From positions 62,001 to 126,000 of the forward strand of contig CACIPP010000002.1 of the NCBI GenBank assembly GCA_902588515.1: a DNA stretch of 64,000 bases. The letters run 5' to 3'. Both the position numbers and the translations under genes were made by a program. Origin of the DNA: GCA-002704185 sp902588515. GTDB lineage: Bacteria; Pseudomonadota; Alphaproteobacteria; Pelagibacterales; Pelagibacteraceae. Under the pieces are notes generated by a model that saw only the letters and a program-made list of their open reading frames with translations, ran no database searches and was not told the DNA's origin. Positions 16,497 through 24,475 of the stretch are shown piece by piece. Each line of letters begins with the position of its first letter. The stretch's first letter is position 1.

Positions 16497-17348
16497 ATGA
16501 TAAAAAAAACAGCATTAAAAGCAGTTGACGGAAAGTTACTACAGTACAAATCCATCTGGATTTCAGACATTCATTTAGGAACAAAAGGTTGTCAGGCAGA
16601 TATGGTTTTAGAATTTATTAAATATACTCGCTCAGAAAATTTATATTTAGTCGGCGATATTGTCGATGGATGGGCAATTAAAAATAAATGGTATTGGCCC
16701 CAGCAACATAATGATGTTGTTCAAAAAATATTAAGAAAAGCAAGACATGGCACAAGAGTTTTTTATATTGCTGGAAATCATGACGAGATATTAAGAAAAT
16801 TTATTCCTATTAATCTTGGAAATGTCGAAATTCTAAACCAATTAATTCATGAAGGAATTAATGGAAAAAAGTATTGGGTGGTACACGGTGATCAATTTGA
16901 TGGAATTATAAGATATGCAAAATGGTTATCAAGATTAGGATCTACTGCTTATGAGGGGTTAATCGCTTTTAATAGATATTTAAATTATTTTAGAAGACGC
17001 CTTGGTAAGGAATACTGGTCCTTATCAAAATATTTAAAATTTAAAGTTAAAAATGCTGTAAAATTTATCAGTGAATTTGAAGAATTAGTTGTTAATTCTG
17101 CAAAAAAACAAAAAGCAGATGGAGTGATCTGTGGTCATATTCATCATCCAGCAATGGAAAATATGAAAGCAATTGAATATAAAAATTGTGGTGACTGGGT
17201 TGAAAGTTGTACAGCGTTAGTTGAACATTTTGATGGGACATTTGAACTTATTTACTGGTTAGATAAAAGAAAAGAAATTTTGACTGACACTTATGTCGAG
17301 GAACAATTCGAAGAGATTAGACAAGATAAAATTAGGGTTGTGTCGTAA
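16497..17348 (+). CDS. plcP: PlcP-type metallophosphoesterase (phospholipase C for lipid remodelling)
   Basis: A 283-residue calcineurin-like phosphoesterase. Metal ligands are seen in WISDIHLG (Asp24, His26), VGDIVDGW (53-60), AGNHDE (92-97), VHGDQFD near 127-133 and the C-terminal CGHIHHP. The YWPQQHNDVVQKILRKAR segment (66-83) is characteristic of PlcP, which splits phospholipid headgroups from diacylglycerol when alphaproteobacteria starve for phosphate. The related UDP-2,3-diacylglucosamine hydrolase LpxH is the main alternative, but the immediate downstream agt gene and the phosphate-island context favour PlcP. The stop is five bases before the agt start. Confidence 0.88.
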   Translation: MIKKTALKAVDGKLLQYKSIWISDIHLGTKGCQADMVLEFIKYTRSENLYLVGDIVDGWAIKNKWYWPQQHNDVVQKILRKARHGTRVFYIAGNHDEILRKFIPINLGNVEILNQLIHEGINGKKYWVVHGDQFDGIIRYAKWLSRLGSTAYEGLIAFNRYLNYFRRRLGKEYWSLSKYLKFKVKNAVKFISEFEELVVNSAKKQKADGVICGHIHHPAMENMKAIEYKNCGDWVESCTALVEHFDGTFELIYWLDKRKEILTDTYVEEQFEEIRQDKIRVVS

Positions 17349-17353
17349 TTTAA

Positions 17354-18364
17354 GTGAGTCTTCTTAAAATTTTAATTATTACTGACGCTTGGTATCCACA
17401 AACGAATGGAGTAGTTCGCACTATGGATAACCTTGGACAACAACTTCGAAAAAGAGGCCATGAAGTAAAATATATTACTCCTAAAGAATTTTTTACTGTC
17501 CCGATGCCAACCTATCCCGAAATTCGATTAGCTTTAAATGCATGGCCAAAAATTAATAAAATGATTAAAGATTATAATCCCCAGGTCATTCATATTTCAA
17601 CTGAAGGACCCCTTGGTTTTTTTGGAAGAAAATATTGTCTTAAACACAATATTAAATTTACAACTTCATATCATACAAAGTTTCCAGAATACGTTAATGC
17701 AAGAGTTAAAATTCCAGTGAGTTTTTCTTATCGTTTTATGAGATATTTCCATAAATATTCTCAAAGTATTCTTGTTACAACTAATACAATGAAAAATGAA
17801 TTGGTATCAAATGGATTTAATATTGATAAGCTTAAAGTCTGGACTAGAGGAGTAAAGCATGAAGTTTTCGGCAATGGTGAAAAAATAAAGGATTTTAAAG
17901 GTCCTGTATGGATTTATGTAGGACGTGTCGCTATTGAAAAAAATATTAAAGCATTTTTAAATTTAGATATTGATGGAACTAAAATAGTAGTTGGAGACGG
18001 ACCACAAATGAGTGAGGTTAAAAAAAAATATCCAGATGTTATTTTTACTGGAATGTTAAATGATAAGGATATTTCTAACTACTTGGCTTCTAGTGATGTA
18101 TTTGTTTTTCCAAGCAAAACCGACACGTTTGGTATAGTATTGATAGAAGCACTCGCAGCAGGTTTACCAATAGCTGCGTATAAAGTTCCTGGCCCAATTG
18201 ATATTACTGGAGGCACAGAAATTGATACTTTAGATGATGATTTAAAAACTTCAGCTTTAAAAGCATTAAAAATTGATAAACAAAAATGTAGGAAATTAGC
18301 AAAACAATATACTTGGGAAGAATGTGCTAAAATATTTGAGTCAGTTTGTGTACCTAATTATTAA
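17354..18364 (+). CDS. agt: GT4-family glycosyltransferase making glycolipids (Agt)
   Basis: A 336-residue GT-B enzyme. The N-terminal domain begins LLKILIITDAWYPQTNGVVRTMDNLG; the C-terminal donor-binding domain has VWIYVGRVAIEKN and FVFPSKTDTFGIVLIEALAAGLPIAAY, with the E-x7-E motif of retaining GT4 enzymes. Agt partners PlcP in marine heterotrophs: it adds hexose or glucuronate to the diacylglycerol released by PlcP, giving phosphate-free membrane lipids. A GTG start at 17354 is used, five bases after plcP. It converges with, and overlaps by 11 bp, the acyltransferase gene. Confidence 0.87.
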   Translation: MSLLKILIITDAWYPQTNGVVRTMDNLGQQLRKRGHEVKYITPKEFFTVPMPTYPEIRLALNAWPKINKMIKDYNPQVIHISTEGPLGFFGRKYCLKHNIKFTTSYHTKFPEYVNARVKIPVSFSYRFMRYFHKYSQSILVTTNTMKNELVSNGFNIDKLKVWTRGVKHEVFGNGEKIKDFKGPVWIYVGRVAIEKNIKAFLNLDIDGTKIVVGDGPQMSEVKKKYPDVIFTGMLNDKDISNYLASSDVFVFPSKTDTFGIVLIEALAAGLPIAAYKVPGPIDITGGTEIDTLDDDLKTSALKALKIDKQKCRKLAKQYTWEECAKIFESVCVPNY

Positions 18365-19106
18365 AAGACTCTTTGCCTCTTAAGGTATATTCTCTCAACT
18401 CATTTGAAATTTCAGAGTTACCCTTACCTATAAATTGAGAAGTATGATAGGTTGGTAAGCATATTGCTTTAAAAAATTTATTTTTTTTATTAATTAGTTC
18501 CCTCGCAAAAAGAATTCTTCTTAACGGGTAATGCATCATTCCTAATAGGTGAAATAAAAAACTATTTTCACCATGAAAATAAACAGGACATATTGCTGCT
18601 TCGGTTTTTCTAATTATTGCACCTAAAATAGATTGCCACCTCTTTTCAATTGCTTTTTCAAATATTTTTTGTCTAGTTGCCACTTCACCAGATGGAAAAA
18701 TGATTAAAGCACCGCCATTTTGAACATATTGGATAGCATCATTTTTTGATTTTAAGTTAAACTTTATAGATTCTCTTTTTTCATCAAGTTTAAGAGGAAA
18801 CAAATAAGGTCTTATGAGATCAACTTGTGATATTTCGTCGTTAATAAGTATTCGGTAATCTCCCCTTTTCTTAGAAACAGTATCAGCAATAATTAATCCA
18901 TCTACTAGTCCAAATGGGTGGTTACATACAATAATTACAGGACCAGTCTTAGGAATTTTTTCAGTATTTAATATCGAGTATTTTATGTTGAAAAGTTCTA
19001 ATGTTTTATTCCAAAAATTATTTTTAAGTTCAGAGTTGTTATAATGTTTTTGGTATAATTTTTTTAAATACAAAAAACCAAATAACCAAGCTATTAATGA
19101 TTTCAC
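18354..19106 (-). CDS. Lysophospholipid/lyso-ornithine-lipid acyltransferase (OlsA-like)
   Basis: A 250-residue PlsC/LPLAT-family acyltransferase. The catalytic block VIIVCNHPFGLVDGLIIAD (about 51-69) has the NHPFGxxDG form found in acyltransferases that sit next to OlsB-type genes, rather than the classic NHxxxxD; LIIFPSGEVATRQKIF near 134-149 is the second motif. It would add the second acyl chain to lyso-ornithine lipid. The gene lies 9 bp downstream of the OlsB-like gene on the same strand, the order expected for a two-gene aminolipid operon. The alternative is a general phosphatidate-forming acyltransferase. Confidence 0.78.
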   Translation of the reverse strand: MKSLIAWLFGFLYLKKLYQKHYNNSELKNNFWNKTLELFNIKYSILNTEKIPKTGPVIIVCNHPFGLVDGLIIADTVSKKRGDYRILINDEISQVDLIRPYLFPLKLDEKRESIKFNLKSKNDAIQYVQNGGALIIFPSGEVATRQKIFEKAIEKRWQSILGAIIRKTEAAICPVYFHGENSFLFHLLGMMHYPLRRILFARELINKKNKFFKAICLPTYHTSQFIGKGNSEISNELREYTLRGKESFNN

Positions 19107-19115
19107 TCTTAAAGT

Positions 19116-19934
19116 TTATATAAATTTTTTAAGATAAGTCTTGCTAATATTTTTGTAAGGTAAATAAATAAAAATATCTGTTGTTTTGACTACATAATCA
19201 ATCACAGCTCCATCACCAATTTTAGCTCCCAATCTTAAATATGCCTTCACTAAAGTTGGTAGATTTTTTACAATTGATAGTTCAGAAACATTATCTAAAT
19301 TTGCGATATTCATATCTGTTTTGTGTTTATTTAATGCAGAAACTCTAATTGACTCTTCCATTAGGAATTTTTGATAAAGATAAGTTAACTCTGTTTTTAT
19401 TTCTTGAGGTTTATCATTTAAAAAACTTGCCATGCCAAATAAGACATCAATATTATGATTTAAAATATAATGATGAATTTTTTTCCACATAAATTGTAAT
19501 ACATTTTTTTTTCTAAAATTTTTATGAATGCACGAACGACTTAATTCTAAAAGATTTTGGTTATCATGATTATTTAACATTCGATCAATGTCAAATTCTT
19601 CCTTTGAATAAAATCCACATCGTTGAGCAGATTTACTATTTAACAATCGATATGTTCCAACGACTTTCGTTTTAGAAAACTTACCGTTTTGATGCGTAAC
19701 TATTAAATGATCTGCGAATTGGTCATATTTATCAGAATCTCTTTTAAAATATTTTAAACTTACAATCTTTTTATCTCGTTCTGAAAAAAAAACTTTATAT
19801 CGCAGTCGTTGTGCAGCCTTAATATCTTTTTGGTTTTCAGCAAAATAATAACTTAATTTAGGAGCAAAAAAGGCAGAGGTTATAATATTAACTTTTTTTG
19901 CAAAAGGTAATTTAGTTAGTTGTTCAGCAGACAT
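19116..19934 (-). CDS. olsB: OlsB-like N-acyltransferase (ornithine-lipid synthesis)
   Basis: A 272-residue GNAT-fold protein of the OlsB/hemolysin-related acyltransferase family. AAQRLRYKVFFSERD (about 40-54), DSDKYDQFADHLIVTH, KVVGTYRLLNSKSAQRCGFYSKEEFDIDRM and LLELSRSCIHKNFRKKNVLQFMWKKIHHYI are the aligned family blocks. OlsB transfers a 3-hydroxyacyl chain from acyl carrier protein to the alpha-amino group of ornithine, giving a phosphorus-free aminolipid in phosphate-starved bacteria. It is followed by an OlsA-like gene and preceded by a putative Pho box shared with divergent phoR. The amino acid used could be glutamine rather than ornithine. Confidence 0.82.
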   Translation of the reverse strand: MSAEQLTKLPFAKKVNIITSAFFAPKLSYYFAENQKDIKAAQRLRYKVFFSERDKKIVSLKYFKRDSDKYDQFADHLIVTHQNGKFSKTKVVGTYRLLNSKSAQRCGFYSKEEFDIDRMLNNHDNQNLLELSRSCIHKNFRKKNVLQFMWKKIHHYILNHNIDVLFGMASFLNDKPQEIKTELTYLYQKFLMEESIRVSALNKHKTDMNIANLDNVSELSIVKNLPTLVKAYLRLGAKIGDGAVIDYVVKTTDIFIYLPYKNISKTYLKKFI

Positions 19935-19957
19935 GGGACGTTGTTAAAGTGATTTGG

Positions 19958-19993
19958 TTTCAGTAAAATGAAAGTAATGTTTCAGTATTATGA
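19958..19993. promoter_or_regulatory. Putative Pho box array between olsB and phoR
   Basis: TTTCAGTA at 19958 and at 19980 are exact copies 22 bp apart (two helical turns), with the related TGAAAGTA at 19969, so three units recur every 11 bp. Read on the minus strand, toward olsB, the units are TACTGAAACAT, TACTTTCATTT and TACTGAAACCA, close to the CTGTAACAT half-site before plcP. It could control olsB, phoR or both. Confidence 0.45.
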
Positions 19994-20026
19994 CTTTTTG
20001 CGAAATAATGTTAAAAGTTAGTTGAT

Positions 20027-21256
20027 ATGCTAATGATTCCAATTTTTAATTTCATTTTACTAGTTCTGTTGTTTTTTTTTGAAAAGTTAGAACTAATTTC
20101 ATTAGTAATTTTGTGCATATCAAATGGCACATTAATGTATTTCGCCTCCAAGATTGAAGATCAAAAAACAAAAATAAAGAAAAATACAGCAGATTTTAAT
20201 GTCACAAATTCTTCTAAAGCATTCACTTCTGAGGATTTAGAAAATCAATTAATCAATGAAATTGAGGATTATATTTTATTTATAAACTCCTTTAATGCGA
20301 TTTCTGCAGCAAATCAGGCTGCAAAAAATTACTATGGTGATGTTATTGGTAAAGATTTATCTGGTTTTATCAGAGTTCCTGATCTTTTGGATAAAATTGA
20401 AATTTCAAGAAACAAAAGAATTAACCAATATCTTGAGTTTGACATTAATTTGCCAACATATAGTTTTTTTAGACTGACTATTGTGCCGCTTAGTCAGAAA
20501 AATGTTTTATTAGTCGTAAAAGATTATACCGATGTTAAAAAAGCTGAAAGGTTAAGATCTGACTTTGTTGCAAACGTTAGCCATGAACTTAAAACACCAT
20601 TAGTTTCTATTAAAGGATTTTTAGAGACAATTTATTCATCAGCTAAAGATGATCCAATAGCTCAACAGAAATTTATTAAAATTATGCAAGAGCAAGCAAA
20701 TAAAATGGAAATATTAATTTCCGATTTGATGTCTCTAAGTCGTATAGAGATGCAAGAACATGTTCAGCCTAATTCAAAAGTAAATGTTAATGAGATTTTA
20801 GAAAGTTTACAAAAGGTACCAAATAAAATGGCTGAGAAAAAAGGGTTAGATATTAAAATTATTAAAAACAAAACGACACCTTTTGTAAGAGGTAATTATG
20901 ATAAAATTTTTGAGGTAGTTCAAAATCTTTATGATAATGCAATTAAATATACAAAAGATAATTCAGTGGTCGAAATATTTTTAAAAAATAATGAGGATAA
21001 ATTAACAAAAGGATCAGTAAGCATTCATGTGAAAGATCAGGGTATTGGAATACCAAAAAATGAAATACATCGGGTGACAGAAAGGTTTTATAGAACCGCT
21101 AATGCAAAAAAAAATCTTATTCAAGGAACGGGTCTTGGTTTAGCGATAGTTAAACACATTATTAATCAACATAGAGGAGATTTAGAAATTAACAGTAGAC
21201 TAAACGAGGGAAGTGAGTTTATAGTTCATTTACCGATTTATGAAAAAAAAAACTAG
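20027..21256 (+). CDS. phoR: Phosphate regulon sensor histidine kinase PhoR
   Basis: A 409-residue membrane histidine kinase. Two hydrophobic segments (about 3-19 and 21-40) are followed by a PAS-like region (70-165) with little or no periplasmic sensor domain, as in PhoR. The phosphoacceptor is His186 in NVSHELKTPL; ATP-binding motifs are NLYDNAIKYT, VKDQGIGIP and GTGLGLAIVK. PhoR phosphorylates PhoB when phosphate is scarce and is held off by PstSCAB-PhoU. It is separated from phoB by six genes. The last 17 bp overlap the next gene. Confidence 0.9.
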   Translation: MLMIPIFNFILLVLLFFFEKLELISLVILCISNGTLMYFASKIEDQKTKIKKNTADFNVTNSSKAFTSEDLENQLINEIEDYILFINSFNAISAANQAAKNYYGDVIGKDLSGFIRVPDLLDKIEISRNKRINQYLEFDINLPTYSFFRLTIVPLSQKNVLLVVKDYTDVKKAERLRSDFVANVSHELKTPLVSIKGFLETIYSSAKDDPIAQQKFIKIMQEQANKMEILISDLMSLSRIEMQEHVQPNSKVNVNEILESLQKVPNKMAEKKGLDIKIIKNKTTPFVRGNYDKIFEVVQNLYDNAIKYTKDNSVVEIFLKNNEDKLTKGSVSIHVKDQGIGIPKNEIHRVTERFYRTANAKKNLIQGTGLGLAIVKHIINQHRGDLEINSRLNEGSEFIVHLPIYEKKN

Positions 21257-21881
21257 TATTTTTGTTTTACTATTGTCGTTTTTTTTATTTCCTAATATTT
21301 CAGTGTCAGATCAAAAAGAAGTTGTTACAAATTTAATGCAACGTCCATTAAATTATCTAGATTTAGGTATTATTAACTTAGAAAGAGATATGGAACGATC
21401 AATTGATCGAATTATAAGCAGATATACTTCAAGATTATTAAAAAATTTAATAGGAGATAGAAAAGAAGAGGTTGAGATGTCGGTTATATATAATTGGAGA
21501 AAAACTGCAGTTATAGCTTCAATTTCTATACCAATGAGTAAAGGTCTAAGTGAAAATGATTATTTAAGCTCGAGCAATAAATGTAGAGAGATTTTCGATG
21601 ATGTGAGACATAGCCTTTTAAGGAGTCAGCCAGAGTCAACGCTATCTGAGTCTCAAGTTGCATCATATTTAGTTGAAAAATTTTATCCACCTTCCAACCA
21701 ACCTTGGACACTACAGGAAAATTACCGAAAAGCTTTGGTCAAATTAGTTGTCTTAGAGGTTGTTTTGAGACCGACAAACAAATATGCGTTATCAAAAGCC
21801 GTATTGCCATTTTCATGTAGTGGCAACTTATCTGACGAAAAAAGCGATGTAAAAATTGTTCATAACTCAACCATTCGGTGA
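21240..21881 (+). CDS. Unknown exported protein between phoR and pstS
   Basis: I do not recognise a family. The 213-residue product has a Sec signal peptide (hydrophobic stretch 5-19, SVSD near the cut site) and a mature region of mixed helices and strands, including NYLDLGIINLERDMERSIDRI, NWRKTAVIASISIPMS, two cysteines (Cys120 region and FSCSG near the end) and a C-terminal VLRPTNKYALSKAVLPFSC. It starts within the end of phoR in a different frame and is closed by a hairpin, so it belongs to the phoR transcript. A periplasmic role tied to phosphate sensing or uptake is an inference from position only. Confidence 0.7.
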   Translation: MKKKTSIFVLLLSFFLFPNISVSDQKEVVTNLMQRPLNYLDLGIINLERDMERSIDRIISRYTSRLLKNLIGDRKEEVEMSVIYNWRKTAVIASISIPMSKGLSENDYLSSSNKCREIFDDVRHSLLRSQPESTLSESQVASYLVEKFYPPSNQPWTLQENYRKALVKLVVLEVVLRPTNKYALSKAVLPFSCSGNLSDEKSDVKIVHNSTIR

Positions 21882-21889
21882 GCTTTTTT
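21866..21889 (+). terminator. Intrinsic terminator after the phoR-linked gene
   Basis: CTCAACC (21866-21872) pairs with GGTGAG (21877-21882) around ATTC with one bulged A, followed by CTTTTTT. The hairpin includes the TGA stop of the preceding gene. It separates the phoR transcript from pstS. Confidence 0.5.
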
Positions 21890-21895
21890 ACAAAA

Positions 21896-21916
21896 CTGTA
21901 ATATTTGTTTAATATT
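21896..21916 (+). promoter_or_regulatory. Putative Pho box in front of pstS
   Basis: TGTAATATT (21897-21905) and TTTAATATT (21908-21916) are direct repeats exactly 11 bp apart, preceded by a C that completes a CTGTAAT half-site. The site is about 63 bp before the pstS ATG, at the distance expected when a Pho box replaces the -35 element. Confidence 0.55.
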
Positions 21917-21978
21917 AGTGCCACGCCGTATCAGTAAACCGTCAAAACATTTTAACTTTAATTAAAGGACATAATAAA

Positions 21979-23001
21979 ATGAAAAAACTAAACTTTGTAT
22001 TATCTCTGTTAGTTGCAATTGCTATTTCAGGTGTTGCATCTGCAAGAGATCAAATCAAAATCGTTGGTTCATCTACAGTATATCCATACGCGACTATCGT
22101 TGCTGAAAAATTTGGTAAGTCTGGTTTTAAAACTCCAGTTATCGAATCGACTGGAACTGGTGGAGGAATGAAACTATTTTGTGCAGGTGTTGGAACAAAA
22201 CATCCTGATATCACTAATGCATCAAGAGCAATCAAATCAAAAGAAAAAGCTCTTTGTGCAAAAAATGGTGTAAAAGATATTGTTGAAATAGTAGTTGGTA
22301 ACGACGGTATTTCTTTTGCTCATTCAGTGAAAGCAAAAGAAATGAATTTTACTAAAGAACAACTTTGGAGAGCTTTAGCTCACGATGTTGAGATCGATGG
22401 TAAAATGGTTAAAAACCCTTACAAAAAATGGAGTGATATTGATAAGTCTTTACCCAATAAAGGTATTAAGATTTTAGTACCCCCACCAACATCAGGAACT
22501 AGAGATGCTTGGAACTCATTAGTAATGAAAAAAGGTTGTACGAAAGCTGCAAAAGCTGCGTACAAAGCACAAGGTATTAAACCTAAAAAGGGTTGTAGAA
22601 AGCTTAGAGAAGATGGTTTGGCGGTAGAAGCTGGTGAAAACGATACTTTAATCGTTAATAAACTAGCTGCTGATCCAGATATGTTTGGTTTATTTGGTTA
22701 TTCTTACTTAGTAGCTAACAAAGATAAAATCAAAGCAACTAAAATTGAAGGTAAAAAACCTTCTTTAGCATCTATTCAAGATTATTCGTACCCAATCGCG
22801 AGACCTTTATTCTTTTATGTAAAGAAGGCTCATATTGGAACTGTACCGGGTATCAAAGAATACTTGAAAGAGTTCACATCTAAAGGAACTATGGGTCCAA
22901 AAGGTTATTTAACTGACGTTGGATTAGTACCTCTAGATAACAAATCTTACAAAAAAACAAGAACTGCTGGAACTAAGTTAACAACAATCAAGTTAAACTA
23001 G
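21979..23001 (+). CDS. pstS: Phosphate ABC transporter substrate-binding protein PstS
   Basis: A 340-residue periplasmic phosphate-binding protein. The signal peptide (1-22) ends VASARD; IVGSSTVYPYATIVAEKF (about 28-45) and ESTGTGGGMKLFCAG (about 54-68) supply the first phosphate-contacting loops, NASRAIKS follows, and PPPTSGTRDAWNSLV holds the second. It captures orthophosphate, and arsenate more weakly, for PstCAB. Codons are less AT-biased than in neighbours, fitting high expression on induction. It has an AAAGGAC ribosome binding site, a Pho box upstream and a stable hairpin downstream. Confidence 0.96.
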   Translation: MKKLNFVLSLLVAIAISGVASARDQIKIVGSSTVYPYATIVAEKFGKSGFKTPVIESTGTGGGMKLFCAGVGTKHPDITNASRAIKSKEKALCAKNGVKDIVEIVVGNDGISFAHSVKAKEMNFTKEQLWRALAHDVEIDGKMVKNPYKKWSDIDKSLPNKGIKILVPPPTSGTRDAWNSLVMKKGCTKAAKAAYKAQGIKPKKGCRKLREDGLAVEAGENDTLIVNKLAADPDMFGLFGYSYLVANKDKIKATKIEGKKPSLASIQDYSYPIARPLFFYVKKAHIGTVPGIKEYLKEFTSKGTMGPKGYLTDVGLVPLDNKSYKKTRTAGTKLTTIKLN

Positions 23002-23015
23002 TCTAGCTTTAATTT

Positions 23016-23042
23016 TAAGGGCCTATATGATGTAGGCCCTTA
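23016..23042 (+). terminator. Hairpin between pstS and pstC
   Basis: TAAGGGCCTA (23016-23025) and TAGGCCCTTA (23033-23042) form a perfect 10-bp stem around a 7-nt loop. No T-run follows, so it is more likely a 3' stabiliser of a processed pstS message or a weak attenuator than a full terminator, allowing more PstS than PstC. Confidence 0.65.
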
Positions 23043-23071
23043 ATGAAATTAAATTCTAAAAAGGGGACACG

Positions 23072-24475
23072 ATGAACTCAATACTTTTAACTTCGTTAGT
23101 TCTTTTTGGAATTTCAAGTTTTTTTTTCGGTAAATCAAGAATTAAAAAAATTGCCACATCAGGTTCTTTTAAACCAAAGGCCCTTCCACATTTTTATGGA
23201 TATTATCAAGCTTTATGGTGTGCACTTCCAGCATTTTTAATTTTAATACTTTGGACAATTTTAGAACCTATTATTGTAAAAAATTTAATAGAAAACAAGT
23301 TACAATTGTCATCGATAAATGAGTTAACAAAAAATGAATTAAATTTAATATATTCTCAGATTGTATCCTTGGCTCAAGGTAATTTTTCTGGTCAAGTTAC
23401 GGAAGCAATAAAATCTGGAGCGTTAACATATAAAAATTTGTTATCTATTTCTCATGGTGCAAAGGCAGTACTTTTCTTTTGTGCAATAATTGCTACATTC
23501 TTATTTGCTTATAATAAAATTAATAAAAATGTTCACGCAAGAGATGGTGTAGAGAAGATATTTACAACAGTATTATTTTTATCATCTGTTGCAGCTATTT
23601 TAACAACAGCTGGAATTATATTTTCTTTATTATTTGAGACAATTCAATTTTTTACAAAAATAAATCCTTTAGATTTTTTCTTTGGATTGGGTTGGTCGCC
23701 ACAAAAAGCATTTGTCAGTGACCCAACTAACCTAACACCACAGGAGGCAAAAGATTTAGCTGAAGCGTTTGGGGCAGTTCCATTATTTGCTGGTACAGCC
23801 TTTATCGCATTTATTGCAATGTGTGTAGCGGTTCCTGTCGGTCTTTTTTCTGGAATTTACTTAGCAGAATACGCAAATTATAGACAAAGAAAATGGGGCA
23901 AACCAATAATTGAAATTCTTGCTGGAGTTCCAACCGTAGTTTATGGTTTCTTTGCAGCGCTCACAGTTGGACCATTTTTTAGGGTCGTTGGAGAGAGTCT
24001 AGGTTTGGAAGTATCTTCAGAAAGTGCGTTAGCAGCCGGTTTAGTCATGGGTGTCATGATTATTCCATTTGTTTCCTCTTTGTCTGATGATGTAATTAAT
24101 GCAGTACCGCAATCATTAAGAGAGGGTTCTTATGCTATGGGAGCAACAAAATCTGAAACAATCAAAAAAGTTGTTTTTCCTGCAGCATTGCCAGGAATTG
24201 TTGGATCAGTTCTGCTTGCAGTTTCCAGGGCAGTCGGCGAAACTATGATTGTTGTGATGGCCGCAGGCCTAGCTGCAAATTTAACGATCAATCCTTTAGA
24301 CTCGACAACAACCATTACAACACAGATTGTCATGATATTAGTAGGCGATCAAGAATTTACCAGTGCAAAAACTCAATCTGCTTTTGCATTAGGTTTAACA
24401 CTTTTCGTTCTTACATTAATTTTAAATTTCATTGCATTGAGAATTGTTAAAAAATATAGAGAGAAGTATGATTAG
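23072..24475 (+). CDS. pstC: Phosphate ABC transporter permease PstC
   Basis: A 467-residue inner-membrane permease, longer than the roughly 320 residues of the E. coli protein because of an N-terminal extension (residues 1-150 with two or three extra helices), a layout common in alphaproteobacteria. The transport domain holds FLFA..., GIYLAEYANYRQRKW, EILAGVPTVVYGFFA and the ATPase-coupling loop SLREGSYAMGATKSETIKKVVFPAALPGI. It forms the channel with PstA. The GGGGACACG ribosome binding site precedes ATG. Its stop lies inside the pstA start region. Confidence 0.94.
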   Translation: MNSILLTSLVLFGISSFFFGKSRIKKIATSGSFKPKALPHFYGYYQALWCALPAFLILILWTILEPIIVKNLIENKLQLSSINELTKNELNLIYSQIVSLAQGNFSGQVTEAIKSGALTYKNLLSISHGAKAVLFFCAIIATFLFAYNKINKNVHARDGVEKIFTTVLFLSSVAAILTTAGIIFSLLFETIQFFTKINPLDFFFGLGWSPQKAFVSDPTNLTPQEAKDLAEAFGAVPLFAGTAFIAFIAMCVAVPVGLFSGIYLAEYANYRQRKWGKPIIEILAGVPTVVYGFFAALTVGPFFRVVGESLGLEVSSESALAAGLVMGVMIIPFVSSLSDDVINAVPQSLREGSYAMGATKSETIKKVVFPAALPGIVGSVLLAVSRAVGETMIVVMAAGLAANLTINPLDSTTTITTQIVMILVGDQEFTSAKTQSAFALGLTLFVLTLILNFIALRIVKKYREKYD

